64,000 bases of DNA from Chryseobacterium sp. (GTDB lineage: Bacteria; Bacteroidota; Bacteroidia; Flavobacteriales; Weeksellaceae): NCBI RefSeq assembly GCF_008831505.1, contig NZ_CP044507.1, forward strand, positions 558,001 through 622,000. Direction: 5' to 3'. Below are positions 15,552-25,135 of this stretch, piece after piece. Each line of letters opens with the position of its first letter. The first letter of the stretch is position 1. Position numbers and translations under genes: made by a program. The notes under the pieces are model-generated. The model was not told where the DNA came from and ran no database searches. It worked only from the letters and a program-made list of their open reading frames with translations.

Positions 15552-17213
15552 TCACTCTTTCTTCTTCCTATAATGTTCATCCCGAAACATAATGTTATAA
15601 ACCAGATATAAGCCCAGACTGATTGCGATTATAAAGAAAATGAATGGCAGGATGCCATAGCCTAGTATCGAATAACTGGATGGAATACGCATCAGCAGAG
15701 CGGCACCAATGATCATTGCAGCAATGATCAGTCCGGAAGTGATTCTGTTCGCCACTTTCTGGAAACCGTCTGTCAGCCGGTCTTCATCCAGTGCCTGGAT
15801 CTTCAGTTCAAATTCATTGGCAGCCAGTCGCTCGGTAATCTTGTTAAGACGTCCGGGCAGGTTTTCGGCCAGCTTTTTATTGTCCAGCAGGAAACCGTAG
15901 AAATTTTCCGGCTTCAGTTCCTGTTTCATTTTCTGGTTCACCATTTTCTCCATAAACCTCCGTATGGCCTGCTGCAAATCGTACTTCGGCGTCAACACGG
16001 CAATAATCTGGTCCAGGTTCAGCAGGATCTTACCAAGGATGTTGAGTTCTACGGCGAGTTTAATACCCTGATCTGCTGCAATTCGGTTCATTTGCAGCAA
16101 CACACGGCCGGTTTCCATGTCCTCCGCGTTGGTACTTGTGCTGTCCATTACCAGCCTGTTAATGTTCTTTCTGAATGAATCTACATTGGCTGTTACATTA
16201 TCAAATTCGCTCATTTCCAGCAAAGCTTCGCTAATGGCATCACCATCCTTTTTGCTCATTCCTACCAGCAGCATCATGATCTTTTCCTGAAGCTTGGGAC
16301 TGAATTTAGCCACCATGCCCAAATCCATCAGAGCTACTTTATTGTCCGTTGTTAGGTGAATGTTACCGGGATGCGGATCGGCATGCGCGAAACCGTCTAC
16401 GATAATCTGTTTCAGATAGGCTTCTACAAGATCATCGATGAGTGGGTTGAAATCTACTTCCGTGCGGATGAGTTTTCCGAGTGAAGTAATTTTCTTGCCT
16501 GCAATAAAATCCATCGTAAGAACCTTGGACGAAGAATATTCAGCCACAGGAGATGGAATGATGAGGTAATCGAACATCTTAAGGTTTTCTCTTAGGATGG
16601 TCAGATTCTGAGCTTCCTTATTATAGTCCAGTTCATTAAGCAGGATATAGCGGAGTTCCTCTATGATGTCGTTCAAAGCATACTTCCGGGCTGCCTTGGA
16701 ATGTGAGACCGCCAAATCGGCCATTTGCTGCAGTGTATCCAGGTCTTCCAGAAAATTCCTGCGCACTCCGGGGCGCTGTATTTTAACAGCAACTATCCGC
16801 CCTGAGTGCAGTACTGCTTTATGCACCTGCCCAATAGATGCGCTGGCCAGCGGCACGGGATCAAATTCAACAAAAGCCTTTTTTATGCGGACGCCAATTT
16901 CCTCCTCAAATATCTTTTCCACTTCTTCATAGGAGATGGTTTCCACATCGTCCTGTAGGTTTGCCAGTGCTTTCAGATAATGGTCCGGCAACAAATCAGG
17001 CCGTGTGGAAAGCAACTGGCCAAGTTTTACATAAGTTGGTCCCATTTTCTTAAGATCTTCCACCAATTCCTCAGGCTTTTGGCTGAATTCCAGGTCTGTT
17101 TCGGCCTCTTCCTTCAGGGCTGTGTTTGCGGTGGATTTTACGATATCGCTGTCGTAATATTTCAGGATGAAACTGAAAAATTTGGTATAATTGCTGAGTT
17201 GCTCCATGGCCAT
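15552..17213 (-). CDS. AarF/ABC1/UbiB atypical kinase
   Basis: A 553-residue member of the UbiB family, membrane-associated atypical kinases or ATPases needed for isoprenoid quinone synthesis. The family hallmark KxGQ is in MGPTYVKLGQLLSTRPDLLP (about residues 53-72), followed by ASIGQVHKAVL (the alanine-rich loop that replaces the kinase glycine loop), VAVKIQRPG (lysine), GFAHADPHPGNIHL (catalytic loop) and VALMDLGMVAKF (DFG-like). Two C-terminal membrane helices (about 497-545) anchor it. Flavobacteriia make menaquinone, so the role is probably in that pathway. It is divergent from polA. Confidence 0.9.
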   Translation of the reverse strand: MAMEQLSNYTKFFSFILKYYDSDIVKSTANTALKEEAETDLEFSQKPEELVEDLKKMGPTYVKLGQLLSTRPDLLPDHYLKALANLQDDVETISYEEVEKIFEEEIGVRIKKAFVEFDPVPLASASIGQVHKAVLHSGRIVAVKIQRPGVRRNFLEDLDTLQQMADLAVSHSKAARKYALNDIIEELRYILLNELDYNKEAQNLTILRENLKMFDYLIIPSPVAEYSSSKVLTMDFIAGKKITSLGKLIRTEVDFNPLIDDLVEAYLKQIIVDGFAHADPHPGNIHLTTDNKVALMDLGMVAKFSPKLQEKIMMLLVGMSKKDGDAISEALLEMSEFDNVTANVDSFRKNINRLVMDSTSTNAEDMETGRVLLQMNRIAADQGIKLAVELNILGKILLNLDQIIAVLTPKYDLQQAIRRFMEKMVNQKMKQELKPENFYGFLLDNKKLAENLPGRLNKITERLAANEFELKIQALDEDRLTDGFQKVANRITSGLIIAAMIIGAALLMRIPSSYSILGYGILPFIFFIIAISLGLYLVYNIMFRDEHYRKKKE

Positions 17214-17360
17214 AAGGATGTTTTCGCACTTTACAGAAAAAAATGTACCACAGGCAATTTTTTTTACCTGAAAGGTCGTGCTGCTTCCGGAGTTTAAAGA
17301 GGTGGTAATTTCGTAGGCTGCTGAAGGTCTCTTTCCCAGCAGCGAATTAAACCAATTTCC

Positions 17361-17368
17361 TATCTTTG
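17361..17368 (+). promoter_or_regulatory. -7 box of polA, 4 bases before the ATG
   Basis: TATCTTTG matches TAnnTTTG. Only four bases separate it from the ATG at 17373, so the transcript should begin at or very near the start codon. No -33 TTG is seen at normal spacing. Confidence 0.55.
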
Positions 17369-17372
17369 CTTC

Positions 17373-20219
17373 ATGTCACACAACAACGATAAAAGGCTCT
17401 TTCTCATTGATGCCTATGCCATGATTTTCCGTGGATATTACGCTCTAATCCGCAGTCCGCGAATGACGAGTGACGGCAAGGATACTTCCGCGATTTTTGG
17501 ATTTACGAACTCGCTTATCGAACTGATCCGCCGGGAAAAACCTTCGCATTTAGCCGTGGTTTTTGATGTGGGTGTGGCAAGTGTAAGAACTGTTGATTTT
17601 GCTGATTATAAGGCCAACCGAAGTGAAACCCCGGAAGCAATTACCATTGCCATCCCATACATTCACCGTATTCTTCAGGCTATGCATGTACCCATCCTGG
17701 GTGTGGAAGGCTATGAGGCGGACGATGTGATTGGCACCATTGCCTGCAAGGCTGAAAAAGAAGGTTATACCACTTATATGGTTACCCCCGACAAAGATTT
17801 TGCGCAGCTGGTCACTGAAAAAATAAAAATCTACAAACCGGGTATCAAAGGCGCGGAATTTGAAATCCTGGGTGTGGAGGAGGTGAAAGCCAAATATGAG
17901 ATTGAAGATCCAAAACAGGTCATTGATTTCCTGGCCATGATGGGCGATTCCGTAGATAATATCCCCGGACTTGACGGTGTGGGCGAAAAGACCGCCAAGA
18001 AGTTCCTGAAGGAATACGGTAATATTGAAAATCTGCTGGCAAATACGGATCAGATCAAAGGAAAGCTCCGCGAAAAAGTGGAAGCAAGTGCGGAGCGCGG
18101 AATCCTTTCAAAGAAACTGGCCACTATTATCTGTGATGCGCCAATTGAGTTTCATCAGGAACAGTATGATCTTGAAATCCCGGATTTTGAGCAGGTTAAA
18201 TCTGTTTTTGATGAACTGGAGTTCCGGCGTCTATACGAAAACCTTTACCGGGCTTTCGCACCTTCAGCAAATGAGAACAGTGAGGTTAACAAACTTGCCG
18301 GCTTTGAGCAGGTGAATGTAAATAATGCTGATGAATCCCGGACTGCCGGACCGACCCAGCTGGATCTTTTTGCCAATTATGAAGAGCTGGACAGAGCAAC
18401 CGAAACCAAAACCACAATTGAAAGCAATGACCATCTTTATCAGTTTGCGGATACGGCTGCAGCGCAGGAACTGTTGGTAAGCAACCTGCTGAAGCAGCGT
18501 GCAGTAAGTTTCGATACTGAACTCAACTCGCTGAATGAAATGGAGGCAGATATCGTGGGCATCAGCTTCTGTTACCGCAAAGGACTGGCTTATTACGTGC
18601 CGCTTTCGGAAAACCGTGATGAGGCTTTGCAGACGCTGGAAAGATTCCGTACGTTTTTCGAAAAGGAGGATATTGTAAAAATAGCCCACAATCTGAAGGT
18701 AGATTTCAAGATCCTTCAGCAATATGGTATAGATGTACAGGGAGCCATGTTCGACACAATGATCGCGCATTACCTGCTGAACCCTGACGGCCGCCATGGT
18801 CTTGATTATCTGTCGGAAGTTTTCCTGCAGTACAAACCTGTCGCTATCGAGACACTCATTGGCAAAAAAGGCAGGAAACAGGGCACCTTACGAGATCTGT
18901 CCGTGGAAGAGCAGACCGCCTTCGTGGCCGAAGATGCCGATATTACCTGGCAGCTGTACGAACTATTTGCGCCTCAGCTCAAAAAGGAAGACCTGGAAGA
19001 TCTTTTCTATAAAGTTGAAATGCCGTTGATGGAAGTTCTGGCAAAGATGGAACTGGAAGGAGTGTCGCTGGACCTGGCATGGCTGCAGCAGGAGAGTAAA
19101 GACCTGGAAGAGGATCTGCGCGCGTTGGAGAAGAAGATATTTGAACTCTCGGGCGAAGAGTTCAACATGAATTCACCGCGCCAGCTGGGCGAAATTCTTT
19201 TTGACAAACTGCAACCGGATCCAAAAGCCAAAAAGACGAAAACAGGCCAGTACGCCACCTCCGAAGATATTCTGCAGAAACTTTCATCCAAACACGAAAT
19301 CATAAAGCATATCCTGGAGTACCGAACCTATCAGAAACTGAAGTCCACGTATGTGGATGCGCTTCCGCAGCAGATAGACAAAGATGACAACCGTGTGCAC
19401 ACCACTTTTTCCCAAACCACGGCTGCGACCGGCCGTCTGGCAAGTGTGAATCCCAACCTGCAGAATATTCCAATACGAACTGAGCGCGGGCAGCAAATCA
19501 GGGGTGCATTTGTAGCCGGTGAGGGGAAGAAAATTATTTCGGCAGATTACTCCCAGATTGAACTTAGACTTATTGCGGAGATTTCCAATGAGGATAATAT
19601 GATCCAGGCATTCCGTAACGGTGAGGATATTCACGCATCTACAGCCTCTAAACTCTTCAATATTCCTTTGGAGGAAGTCAGCAAAACCCAGCGCAGCCAG
19701 GCCAAAACCGTCAACTTTGGGATTATCTATGGGCAGGGTGCTTTTGCGCTGGCCGAGCAGACCGGTCTTTCCAGAACTGAAGCTAAACACATGATCGAAG
19801 CTTATTTTGAAACCTATCCGCAACTCAAAAAATATATGTCGGAACAGGTAAAGAAAGCGCAGGAGCAGGGTTATGTGGAAACAGTACTGAAGCGCAAAAG
19901 GCATTTGAAAGATATTAATTCTGCCAATTTTGTGGTGAAGGCTCATGCGGAAAGAAATGCCGTGAACGCACCGATACAGGGAAGCGCCGCGGACGTTATA
20001 AAACTGGCCATGATTAAAATAGATAAGAAGTTAACGGAACGGAATATGGAAACCAAAATGCTTCTGCAGGTTCATGATGAACTCCTTTTTGAAGCACCTG
20101 TTGAGGAGGTAGAGGCAGTAACCGAACTCATACGGACCGAAATGGAATCGGCGCTGGAAACCAAAGTTCCCCTGCTTGTGGAAGTGGGAGCCGGCGCAAA
20201 CTGGCTGGAAGCACATTAA
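17373..20219 (+). CDS. polA: DNA polymerase I
   Basis: A 948-residue three-domain polymerase for Okazaki-fragment processing and repair. Residues about 1-290 are the 5'-3' exonuclease (FLIDAYAMIFRGYYAL; GYEADDVIGTIA; PDKDFAQLV; GDSVDNIPGLDGVGEKTA). Residues about 350-540 are the 3'-5' exonuclease, apparently active because FDTELNSLN (DxE), HNLKVDFKIL and EDADITWQLY are all kept. The polymerase domain has motif A DYSQIELRLIAEI, motif B RSQAKTVNFGIIYG and motif C VHDEL. It is followed after 26 bases by a YciI-like gene. Confidence 0.97.
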   Translation: MSHNNDKRLFLIDAYAMIFRGYYALIRSPRMTSDGKDTSAIFGFTNSLIELIRREKPSHLAVVFDVGVASVRTVDFADYKANRSETPEAITIAIPYIHRILQAMHVPILGVEGYEADDVIGTIACKAEKEGYTTYMVTPDKDFAQLVTEKIKIYKPGIKGAEFEILGVEEVKAKYEIEDPKQVIDFLAMMGDSVDNIPGLDGVGEKTAKKFLKEYGNIENLLANTDQIKGKLREKVEASAERGILSKKLATIICDAPIEFHQEQYDLEIPDFEQVKSVFDELEFRRLYENLYRAFAPSANENSEVNKLAGFEQVNVNNADESRTAGPTQLDLFANYEELDRATETKTTIESNDHLYQFADTAAAQELLVSNLLKQRAVSFDTELNSLNEMEADIVGISFCYRKGLAYYVPLSENRDEALQTLERFRTFFEKEDIVKIAHNLKVDFKILQQYGIDVQGAMFDTMIAHYLLNPDGRHGLDYLSEVFLQYKPVAIETLIGKKGRKQGTLRDLSVEEQTAFVAEDADITWQLYELFAPQLKKEDLEDLFYKVEMPLMEVLAKMELEGVSLDLAWLQQESKDLEEDLRALEKKIFELSGEEFNMNSPRQLGEILFDKLQPDPKAKKTKTGQYATSEDILQKLSSKHEIIKHILEYRTYQKLKSTYVDALPQQIDKDDNRVHTTFSQTTAATGRLASVNPNLQNIPIRTERGQQIRGAFVAGEGKKIISADYSQIELRLIAEISNEDNMIQAFRNGEDIHASTASKLFNIPLEEVSKTQRSQAKTVNFGIIYGQGAFALAEQTGLSRTEAKHMIEAYFETYPQLKKYMSEQVKKAQEQGYVETVLKRKRHLKDINSANFVVKAHAERNAVNAPIQGSAADVIKLAMIKIDKKLTERNMETKMLLQVHDELLFEAPVEEVEAVTELIRTEMESALETKVPLLVEVGAGANWLEAH

Positions 20220-20245
20220 CATTAATTTTAAATAAATAATTGGAA

Positions 20246-20518
20246 ATGAAAGCGGTACTTTTTTACGGAACCAAACCGGATATCACCATGGAGAGGGTTA
20301 TGGAAGTTTACCCAAGGCATGCTGCCGTGGTAGACGATTTTAAGAATTCCGGAAAAGTTTTGGGCATAGGCCCCTACGGTAACCCGGGGGAAGGCTCAAT
20401 GGGAATATTTATTGACAAAGCTTCAGCTGAGGAATTCAGTAGAATAGACCCGTTCGTGCTGGAAGGAATTGTTTCCGAAATCACCATCAGGGAATGGAAT
20501 GACTCGCTGTTGGGATAG
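20246..20518 (+). CDS. YciI-like protein
   Basis: A 90-residue protein of the YCII-related ferredoxin-like fold. MKAVLFYGTKPDITMERVMEVYPRHAAVVDDF has the conserved central histidine (His in YPRHAAV), and the later GPYGNPGEGSMGIFIDKASAEEFSRIDPF matches the family pattern of a strand followed by DP. The biochemical role of most members is unknown. ATG 20246 is preferred; a TTG two codons upstream is also in frame. It sits 26 bases after polA and ends in its own terminator, so it may be co-transcribed with polA. Confidence 0.8.
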   Translation: MKAVLFYGTKPDITMERVMEVYPRHAAVVDDFKNSGKVLGIGPYGNPGEGSMGIFIDKASAEEFSRIDPFVLEGIVSEITIREWNDSLLG

Positions 20519-20545
20519 CTTAGCTTGAAGTGAAATTTCTAAAAT

Positions 20546-20573
20546 AAAGCATTCCGCCGCGGAATGCTTTTTG
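20546..20573 (+). terminator. Terminator after the polA-YciI unit
   Basis: AAAGCATTCC (20546-20555) pairs with GGAATGCTTT (20561-20570) and is followed by TTTG. It is a 10-bp perfect stem. Confidence 0.9.
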
Positions 20574-20641
20574 TGTCAGATTCCTGCGCAGTACTGATGG
20601 CTAACGGATTAGGAGCCGATTATCCAATATAAATATAAATA

Positions 20642-23512
20642 TTGATCTTGAAAACAAAATATACCGCCGTTTCGCACACAGATGCGAACGGTTACAGATA
20701 CATCATTGTTGAAAATGATGAAAACGATGTAAGGATTTACACGCTTAAGAACGGTTTACAGGTTTACCTGGCTCAAAACTTCGACGCCCCGCGTATACAA
20801 ACCTATATTCCGGTTCGAACAGGCAGCAATAATGATCCTGCTGACAATACCGGACTGGCTCACTATCTGGAGCATATGATGTTCAAAGGGACTTCAAAGA
20901 TAGGCACATTGGATTGGGAGAGTGAAAGCGCGTTGCTGGAAGAGATCGCTGAACTTTACGAGCAGCATAAAGCTGAAACAGACCCAGAACGGAAAAAAGA
21001 CATTTACAGGAAAATTGATGAGGTTTCCCAGCGGGCAAGCAAGTTTGCTTTGGCCAACGAATATGACAAGTGTATTTCAGCACTGGGCGCATCCGGAACG
21101 AATGCCCACACCTGGCTGAATGAGACCGTTTATAAGAACAATATTCCGAAAAATGAACTTGAACGATGGCTAAAGATTGAAAAAGAGAGGTTCAGCGAAC
21201 TTGTCCTGCGCCTGTTCCATACCGAACTGGAATCAGTGTATGAAGAGTTCAACCGTGCGCAGGATCACGATGGGAGGCTGGTCAATAATGCGCTTATGGA
21301 ACTGCTGTTCCCGACTCACCAGAACGGGCAGCAAACAACGCTTGGAAAGGCAGAACACCTGAAGAATCCTTCCATGAAGGCCATACACCGTTATTTTGAC
21401 GAGTTTTATGTGCCGAACAATTATGCCATGGTCCTGGTGGGCGATCTTGAATTTAACGAGACCATCCGCCTGGTTGATGAATATTTCGGTGAATTCAGTT
21501 ACCGCGAACTGCCTGCTAGAACTCCTGTGGTGGAAGAGCCTATGACGGGCATTGTGAGCCGCATGGTAAAAAGTCCTACGGTGCCGAGACTGCAGCTGGC
21601 CTGGAGAACCGACAGCTATGGAACAGATGAAGCCTTGCTGGCAGATCTGACCGCGCACATCCTAAGCAATAGTGGCGAAGCCGGGCTTTTGGACCTTCAC
21701 ATCAATAACGCACAAAAAGCACTTTATGCCACAGCATATGCCACCGCATATAATGAATATGGCTATTTTTCAATAGTTGTAGTGCCTAAGGAGGAGCAGA
21801 CTTTGGATGAGGCTAAAGAACTTGTCCTGGCAGAACTTGAAAAAATAAAGCAGGGGGATTTTCCGGAATGGTTGCTGCCTGCCATCATCAACGACTTCAA
21901 GGTACAGCGTGTGAAAGGTCTTGAAACTGCTGACGGTCTGGCTACAAACCTCTACCAAACTTATATCCGAAAACAAACGTGGCAGGACGAACTTGCGGAA
22001 ATGGACAGGTATGAATCCATCAGCAAGGAAGAAATTGTTCAGTTTGCCAATAGGTTTTTCCTTGATAATTACGCCATTGTTTACAAAGAAAAAGGGGTGA
22101 ACGAAGATCTTTTGCGTGTAGAAAATCCCGGAATTACGCCCGTGACCATCAACCGGGATGCCGAATCAGATTTCTTAAAATCTTTGCTGGCAGAAAAAAC
22201 AGAAGACATCCAGCCCGAATTCATCGACTATAAAAATGAAATTGAAGTGATGGTGCAAGACGGTGTAAAATTCAGTTTTGTGGCAAACCGTTTCAATAAT
22301 CTGGCGCAGGTACACTATATTTTTCCCTTCGGCAGTGATCATGACCGCGAACTTGCCCTGGCCACACAGGTGCTGCAGTACCTTGGTACTGCGGCTATAT
22401 CGCCGGATGAACTGAAGCAGGAATTTTATAAAATCGGGATATCGCATGAATTTAAGACCGCACCGGATCAGTTAACTATAAGTTTAACCGGTCTTGAAGA
22501 AAATATGGTTAAAGGTGTGGAACTTCTGCATCACTGGATTCAGGATGCCTTACCCGACGGGGCTGTTTACGATGAATATATAGAAACCATACTGGAGAGC
22601 CGCAATGCCGCAAAACGTGATAAGGGCAGGATTATGCGTGCACTTCAGAATTATGCGAAGTTCGGCACGGAATCGCGTTCCCGTGACGTAGTTTCTGAGC
22701 AAAGACTGCGCGAAATTACCTGCAAAGAACTTACGGACAAGTTAAAGGAACTTTTGTCCTTCCCTCACGAGATCTTCCTGTACGGGAACAGCATGCAGGA
22801 TCTTAAAGCGGCCTGCATACCATTTCTCAGAAAGATCACTGCCACAGTTCCGCAAAGAAAAATATACCCCCAGCCGGAAACGGGAGGCAAAGTATACTTT
22901 GTAGATTATGACATGGTGCAGACGGAGCTCAGTTTGCTGGGACGCGCGGGAAAGGTAGATACTTCCACTTTTGGACGCATTAATGTTTTTAATGAGTATT
23001 TCGGCAGCGGTCTTTCCTCCATTATCTTTCAGGAACTGCGTGAAAGCAGAAGTTTGGCCTATTCGGCTTACGCTGTTTATCACTCGTCACCCGAATTACA
23101 GGACGCGGACTACATTACCACTTATATCGGTACGCAACCGGACAAACTGGAAACTGCAGTGCAGGCTATGGAAGAGTTAATGGTGAATCTTCCGAAATAT
23201 GAGGCACAGTTTGAAAGTGCCCGGCAGGCTACTCTGAAGCAACTGGCCTCCGGCCGTGTAACAAGGACCAATATTTTCTTCAATCATCTCAGATTGCAGA
23301 AGCTGGGCATTGACTATGATTTACGGAAAGATATGTATGCGGAGGTGGCAGAACTTACCCTGGACGGACTGGAAAAATTCTATAAAGAAAAAATTCAGCC
23401 TGTAAAATATAATGTCGCTGTAATGGGGAAACGTGAGAACCTTGATCAGGAAGTCCTGGGACAGATGGGCACTGTCAGTGAGCTTACGCTGGACGAAGTT
23501 TTTGGCTACTAA
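20642..23512 (+). CDS. Large M16 zinc metallopeptidase (TTG start)
   Basis: A 956-residue two-lobed M16 peptidase of the pitrilysin/insulysin size class. The zinc motif HYLEH is at residues 74-78, with the distal glutamate in ELESVYEEFNRA. The C-terminal lobe has GLSSIIFQELRESRSLAYSAYAVY, the substrate-binding Arg/Tyr region. There is no signal peptide, so it may act in the cytoplasm, unlike the two M16 proteins at 2643-6034. No ATG fits the start: the candidates are TTG 20642 and TTG 20648, both just before the conserved KTKYTAVSHTD. It is a single-gene unit sharing a bidirectional terminator with the convergent deacetylase. Confidence 0.9.
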   Translation: MILKTKYTAVSHTDANGYRYIIVENDENDVRIYTLKNGLQVYLAQNFDAPRIQTYIPVRTGSNNDPADNTGLAHYLEHMMFKGTSKIGTLDWESESALLEEIAELYEQHKAETDPERKKDIYRKIDEVSQRASKFALANEYDKCISALGASGTNAHTWLNETVYKNNIPKNELERWLKIEKERFSELVLRLFHTELESVYEEFNRAQDHDGRLVNNALMELLFPTHQNGQQTTLGKAEHLKNPSMKAIHRYFDEFYVPNNYAMVLVGDLEFNETIRLVDEYFGEFSYRELPARTPVVEEPMTGIVSRMVKSPTVPRLQLAWRTDSYGTDEALLADLTAHILSNSGEAGLLDLHINNAQKALYATAYATAYNEYGYFSIVVVPKEEQTLDEAKELVLAELEKIKQGDFPEWLLPAIINDFKVQRVKGLETADGLATNLYQTYIRKQTWQDELAEMDRYESISKEEIVQFANRFFLDNYAIVYKEKGVNEDLLRVENPGITPVTINRDAESDFLKSLLAEKTEDIQPEFIDYKNEIEVMVQDGVKFSFVANRFNNLAQVHYIFPFGSDHDRELALATQVLQYLGTAAISPDELKQEFYKIGISHEFKTAPDQLTISLTGLEENMVKGVELLHHWIQDALPDGAVYDEYIETILESRNAAKRDKGRIMRALQNYAKFGTESRSRDVVSEQRLREITCKELTDKLKELLSFPHEIFLYGNSMQDLKAACIPFLRKITATVPQRKIYPQPETGGKVYFVDYDMVQTELSLLGRAGKVDTSTFGRINVFNEYFGSGLSSIIFQELRESRSLAYSAYAVYHSSPELQDADYITTYIGTQPDKLETAVQAMEELMVNLPKYEAQFESARQATLKQLASGRVTRTNIFFNHLRLQKLGIDYDLRKDMYAEVAELTLDGLEKFYKEKIQPVKYNVAVMGKRENLDQEVLGQMGTVSELTLDEVFGY

Positions 23513-23530
23513 GAGAAAATTTTTTCATTC

Positions 23531-23564
23531 AAAAACCTCATTATTTACGGATAATGAGGTTTTT
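23531..23564. terminator. Bidirectional terminator overlapping the deacetylase stop codon
   Basis: AAAAACCTCATTAT (23531-23544) pairs perfectly with ATAATGAGGTTTTT (23551-23564) over a six-base loop. T runs occur on both strands. The last codons and the TAA stop of the leftward deacetylase lie within it. Confidence 0.92.
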
Positions 23565-24575
23565 CTTTAGCGGTGCCTTCAGGCGGAAGTAAGCTGTTTC
23601 CCTGCGCAGGATAGTGGCCGCCGCATCATGTTCCATAGGAATTCTTTGAAGATTTTGGATGAAGGAATCGGTTTTGATTCCGGCCGTGCCGAAACTGTAG
23701 ACATGGGGATACCTTTGGTACATCTGCTCGAAGAAAGATTTGCTTACGCCATAATCCGTGAAGGGAAATGCGAATGCATCCTGCAGGAAACCGTTCGTTT
23801 TCATGAAATCCAAACTTCGGAATGTGGTTTCCAACTGCTCATCAACAGTCAGTTCTGAATAATAAGGATGATCCCAACTGTGCGCTCCAATGCCAAAGCC
23901 TTTACTTTTGAGTTCCTGCAGCTGGGTGAGGTCCAGATAGGGTTTATTTACCCGGATGTATTCAGTAAAATTAAGGCCAATGGATTCGGCAATCAGATCC
24001 AGCAATGCCCGCCGTTTATATGCGGTCTTTAAAATATAATGGCTTATTTCCTGTACGCCGGCATTTTGTAAACCGCTTATACTTTGCAGCAGTTTCAGAT
24101 CGGCTTGTTCAGTTTGGATTTTTTCAACCAGCAGACTGGCCTTACACCGAAAAAGCATATCCTGCTGATCCACAAACGCAGGATTCACAAAATTTACCGC
24201 ATAAATTCCTTTTCGTTCCAGAATTGGAGCTGCGACATGCAGAAATTCGGAAAGACCATCATCAAAGGTTAGCAGAGCCACTTTCTTACCCACCGGAACT
24301 CCGGATTTCTTAGACTTTGTGAAGCTCTGCCAGTCTTCTGCAAAGATGAAATGTTTCAGCAGGTAATCAAGATCTTTTTCAAACTCCTTTTCAGACTTTA
24401 CCCGATACAAATGCTTCAGATGAGGCAAAGGTTGATCCGAAACCGTGTGATAAAGAGGAATACAGTAATCCAGCGGGTAGTTTTGGGCGTTCAGTGGACC
24501 CGAAAATTTAGACACGAGATTGATGACTAGGTCTTTAAAAGGCATATTCAAATATAAGTAAAGATAAGCTGTCAA
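23541..24575 (-). CDS. Polysaccharide deacetylase family protein
   Basis: A 344-residue carbohydrate esterase family 4 (NodB-like) protein. VALLTFDDGLSEFLHVAAPIL (about residues 98-118) carries the catalytic/metal Asp-Asp pair, and GIGAHSWDHPYYSELT carries the metal-binding HSxxH pattern. It should remove N-acetyl groups from a surface glycan. The N terminus has no clear signal peptide. Its start overlaps the stop of the upstream membrane protein by four bases (ATGA), so the two are translationally coupled. In Bacteroidota such proteins are often close to polysaccharide genes, though here none is adjacent. Confidence 0.85.
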   Translation of the reverse strand: MTAYLYLYLNMPFKDLVINLVSKFSGPLNAQNYPLDYCIPLYHTVSDQPLPHLKHLYRVKSEKEFEKDLDYLLKHFIFAEDWQSFTKSKKSGVPVGKKVALLTFDDGLSEFLHVAAPILERKGIYAVNFVNPAFVDQQDMLFRCKASLLVEKIQTEQADLKLLQSISGLQNAGVQEISHYILKTAYKRRALLDLIAESIGLNFTEYIRVNKPYLDLTQLQELKSKGFGIGAHSWDHPYYSELTVDEQLETTFRSLDFMKTNGFLQDAFAFPFTDYGVSKSFFEQMYQRYPHVYSFGTAGIKTDSFIQNLQRIPMEHDAAATILRRETAYFRLKAPLKKNLIIRK

Positions 24576-25060
24576 ACCTTCGTACCTAACCTTTGGTCTT
24601 CAATCTGAAGTGTTCCCAAACGTTCGCGGTATATGCTGATGACTTCCAACAGCTCTTCAGGTGTGAATTCCAGATACCTGTGATTAAAATTATAGTTTTC
24701 TTCGTTGATGCGCAGGAGGTTCTTCCTGGTAATAAGCGTTCCGCGCCTTTGTGTACGGGTCTTGACAGTTCTGTAAACGATCCGTAACTCGTAAATCTGA
24801 TCCCATTCGTAAAAATCCTTTCCGTAAACCGTAATCCCTTCGGCAGTAAGCTTGACTAAAACCTTATTTTGGGTACGGATCATCTCGATAATAAGCAGGA
24901 CGGTGAGAGGCACGTAATATGCAATTGCCAGGAAGGTGATGAGGTGGCGCGCCGACTCGGTGAAAAAGAAAACGAGCAGGAGCGGCGTGAAAAGCAGAAA
25001 GGCTTTCAGATAATATTTCAGCAGAACCTTCAGCGAAGCTTTTATATAAACGGGATTCAT
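24572..25060 (-). CDS. Small membrane protein with PH-like cytoplasmic part
   Basis: A 162-residue protein. Two hydrophobic segments (about residues 19-33 and 40-62) are followed by a soluble half, LVKLTAEGITVYGKDFYEWDQIYELRIV and LLRINEENYNFNHRYLEFTPEELLEVISIYRERL, whose pattern resembles YcxB-like or PH-like domains; that is only a resemblance. It overlaps the deacetylase gene by four bases and precedes it, suggesting a shared role in envelope glycan work. I cannot name a function. Confidence 0.7.
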   Translation of the reverse strand: MNPVYIKASLKVLLKYYLKAFLLFTPLLLVFFFTESARHLITFLAIAYYVPLTVLLIIEMIRTQNKVLVKLTAEGITVYGKDFYEWDQIYELRIVYRTVKTRTQRRGTLITRKNLLRINEENYNFNHRYLEFTPEELLEVISIYRERLGTLQIEDQRLGTKV

Positions 25061-25135
25061 TTTGCCTAAAAATAGTCAAAAGGAGGTGGTCCCACAAGGT
25101 ATTGACTTTAACCGCCCAATTTCAGTAGTATGTAA

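Noticed and set aside
19284-19946. Open frame of 220 codons on the minus strand
   Set aside because: It lies wholly inside polA on the opposite strand; polA motifs are intact and this translation has no family features.
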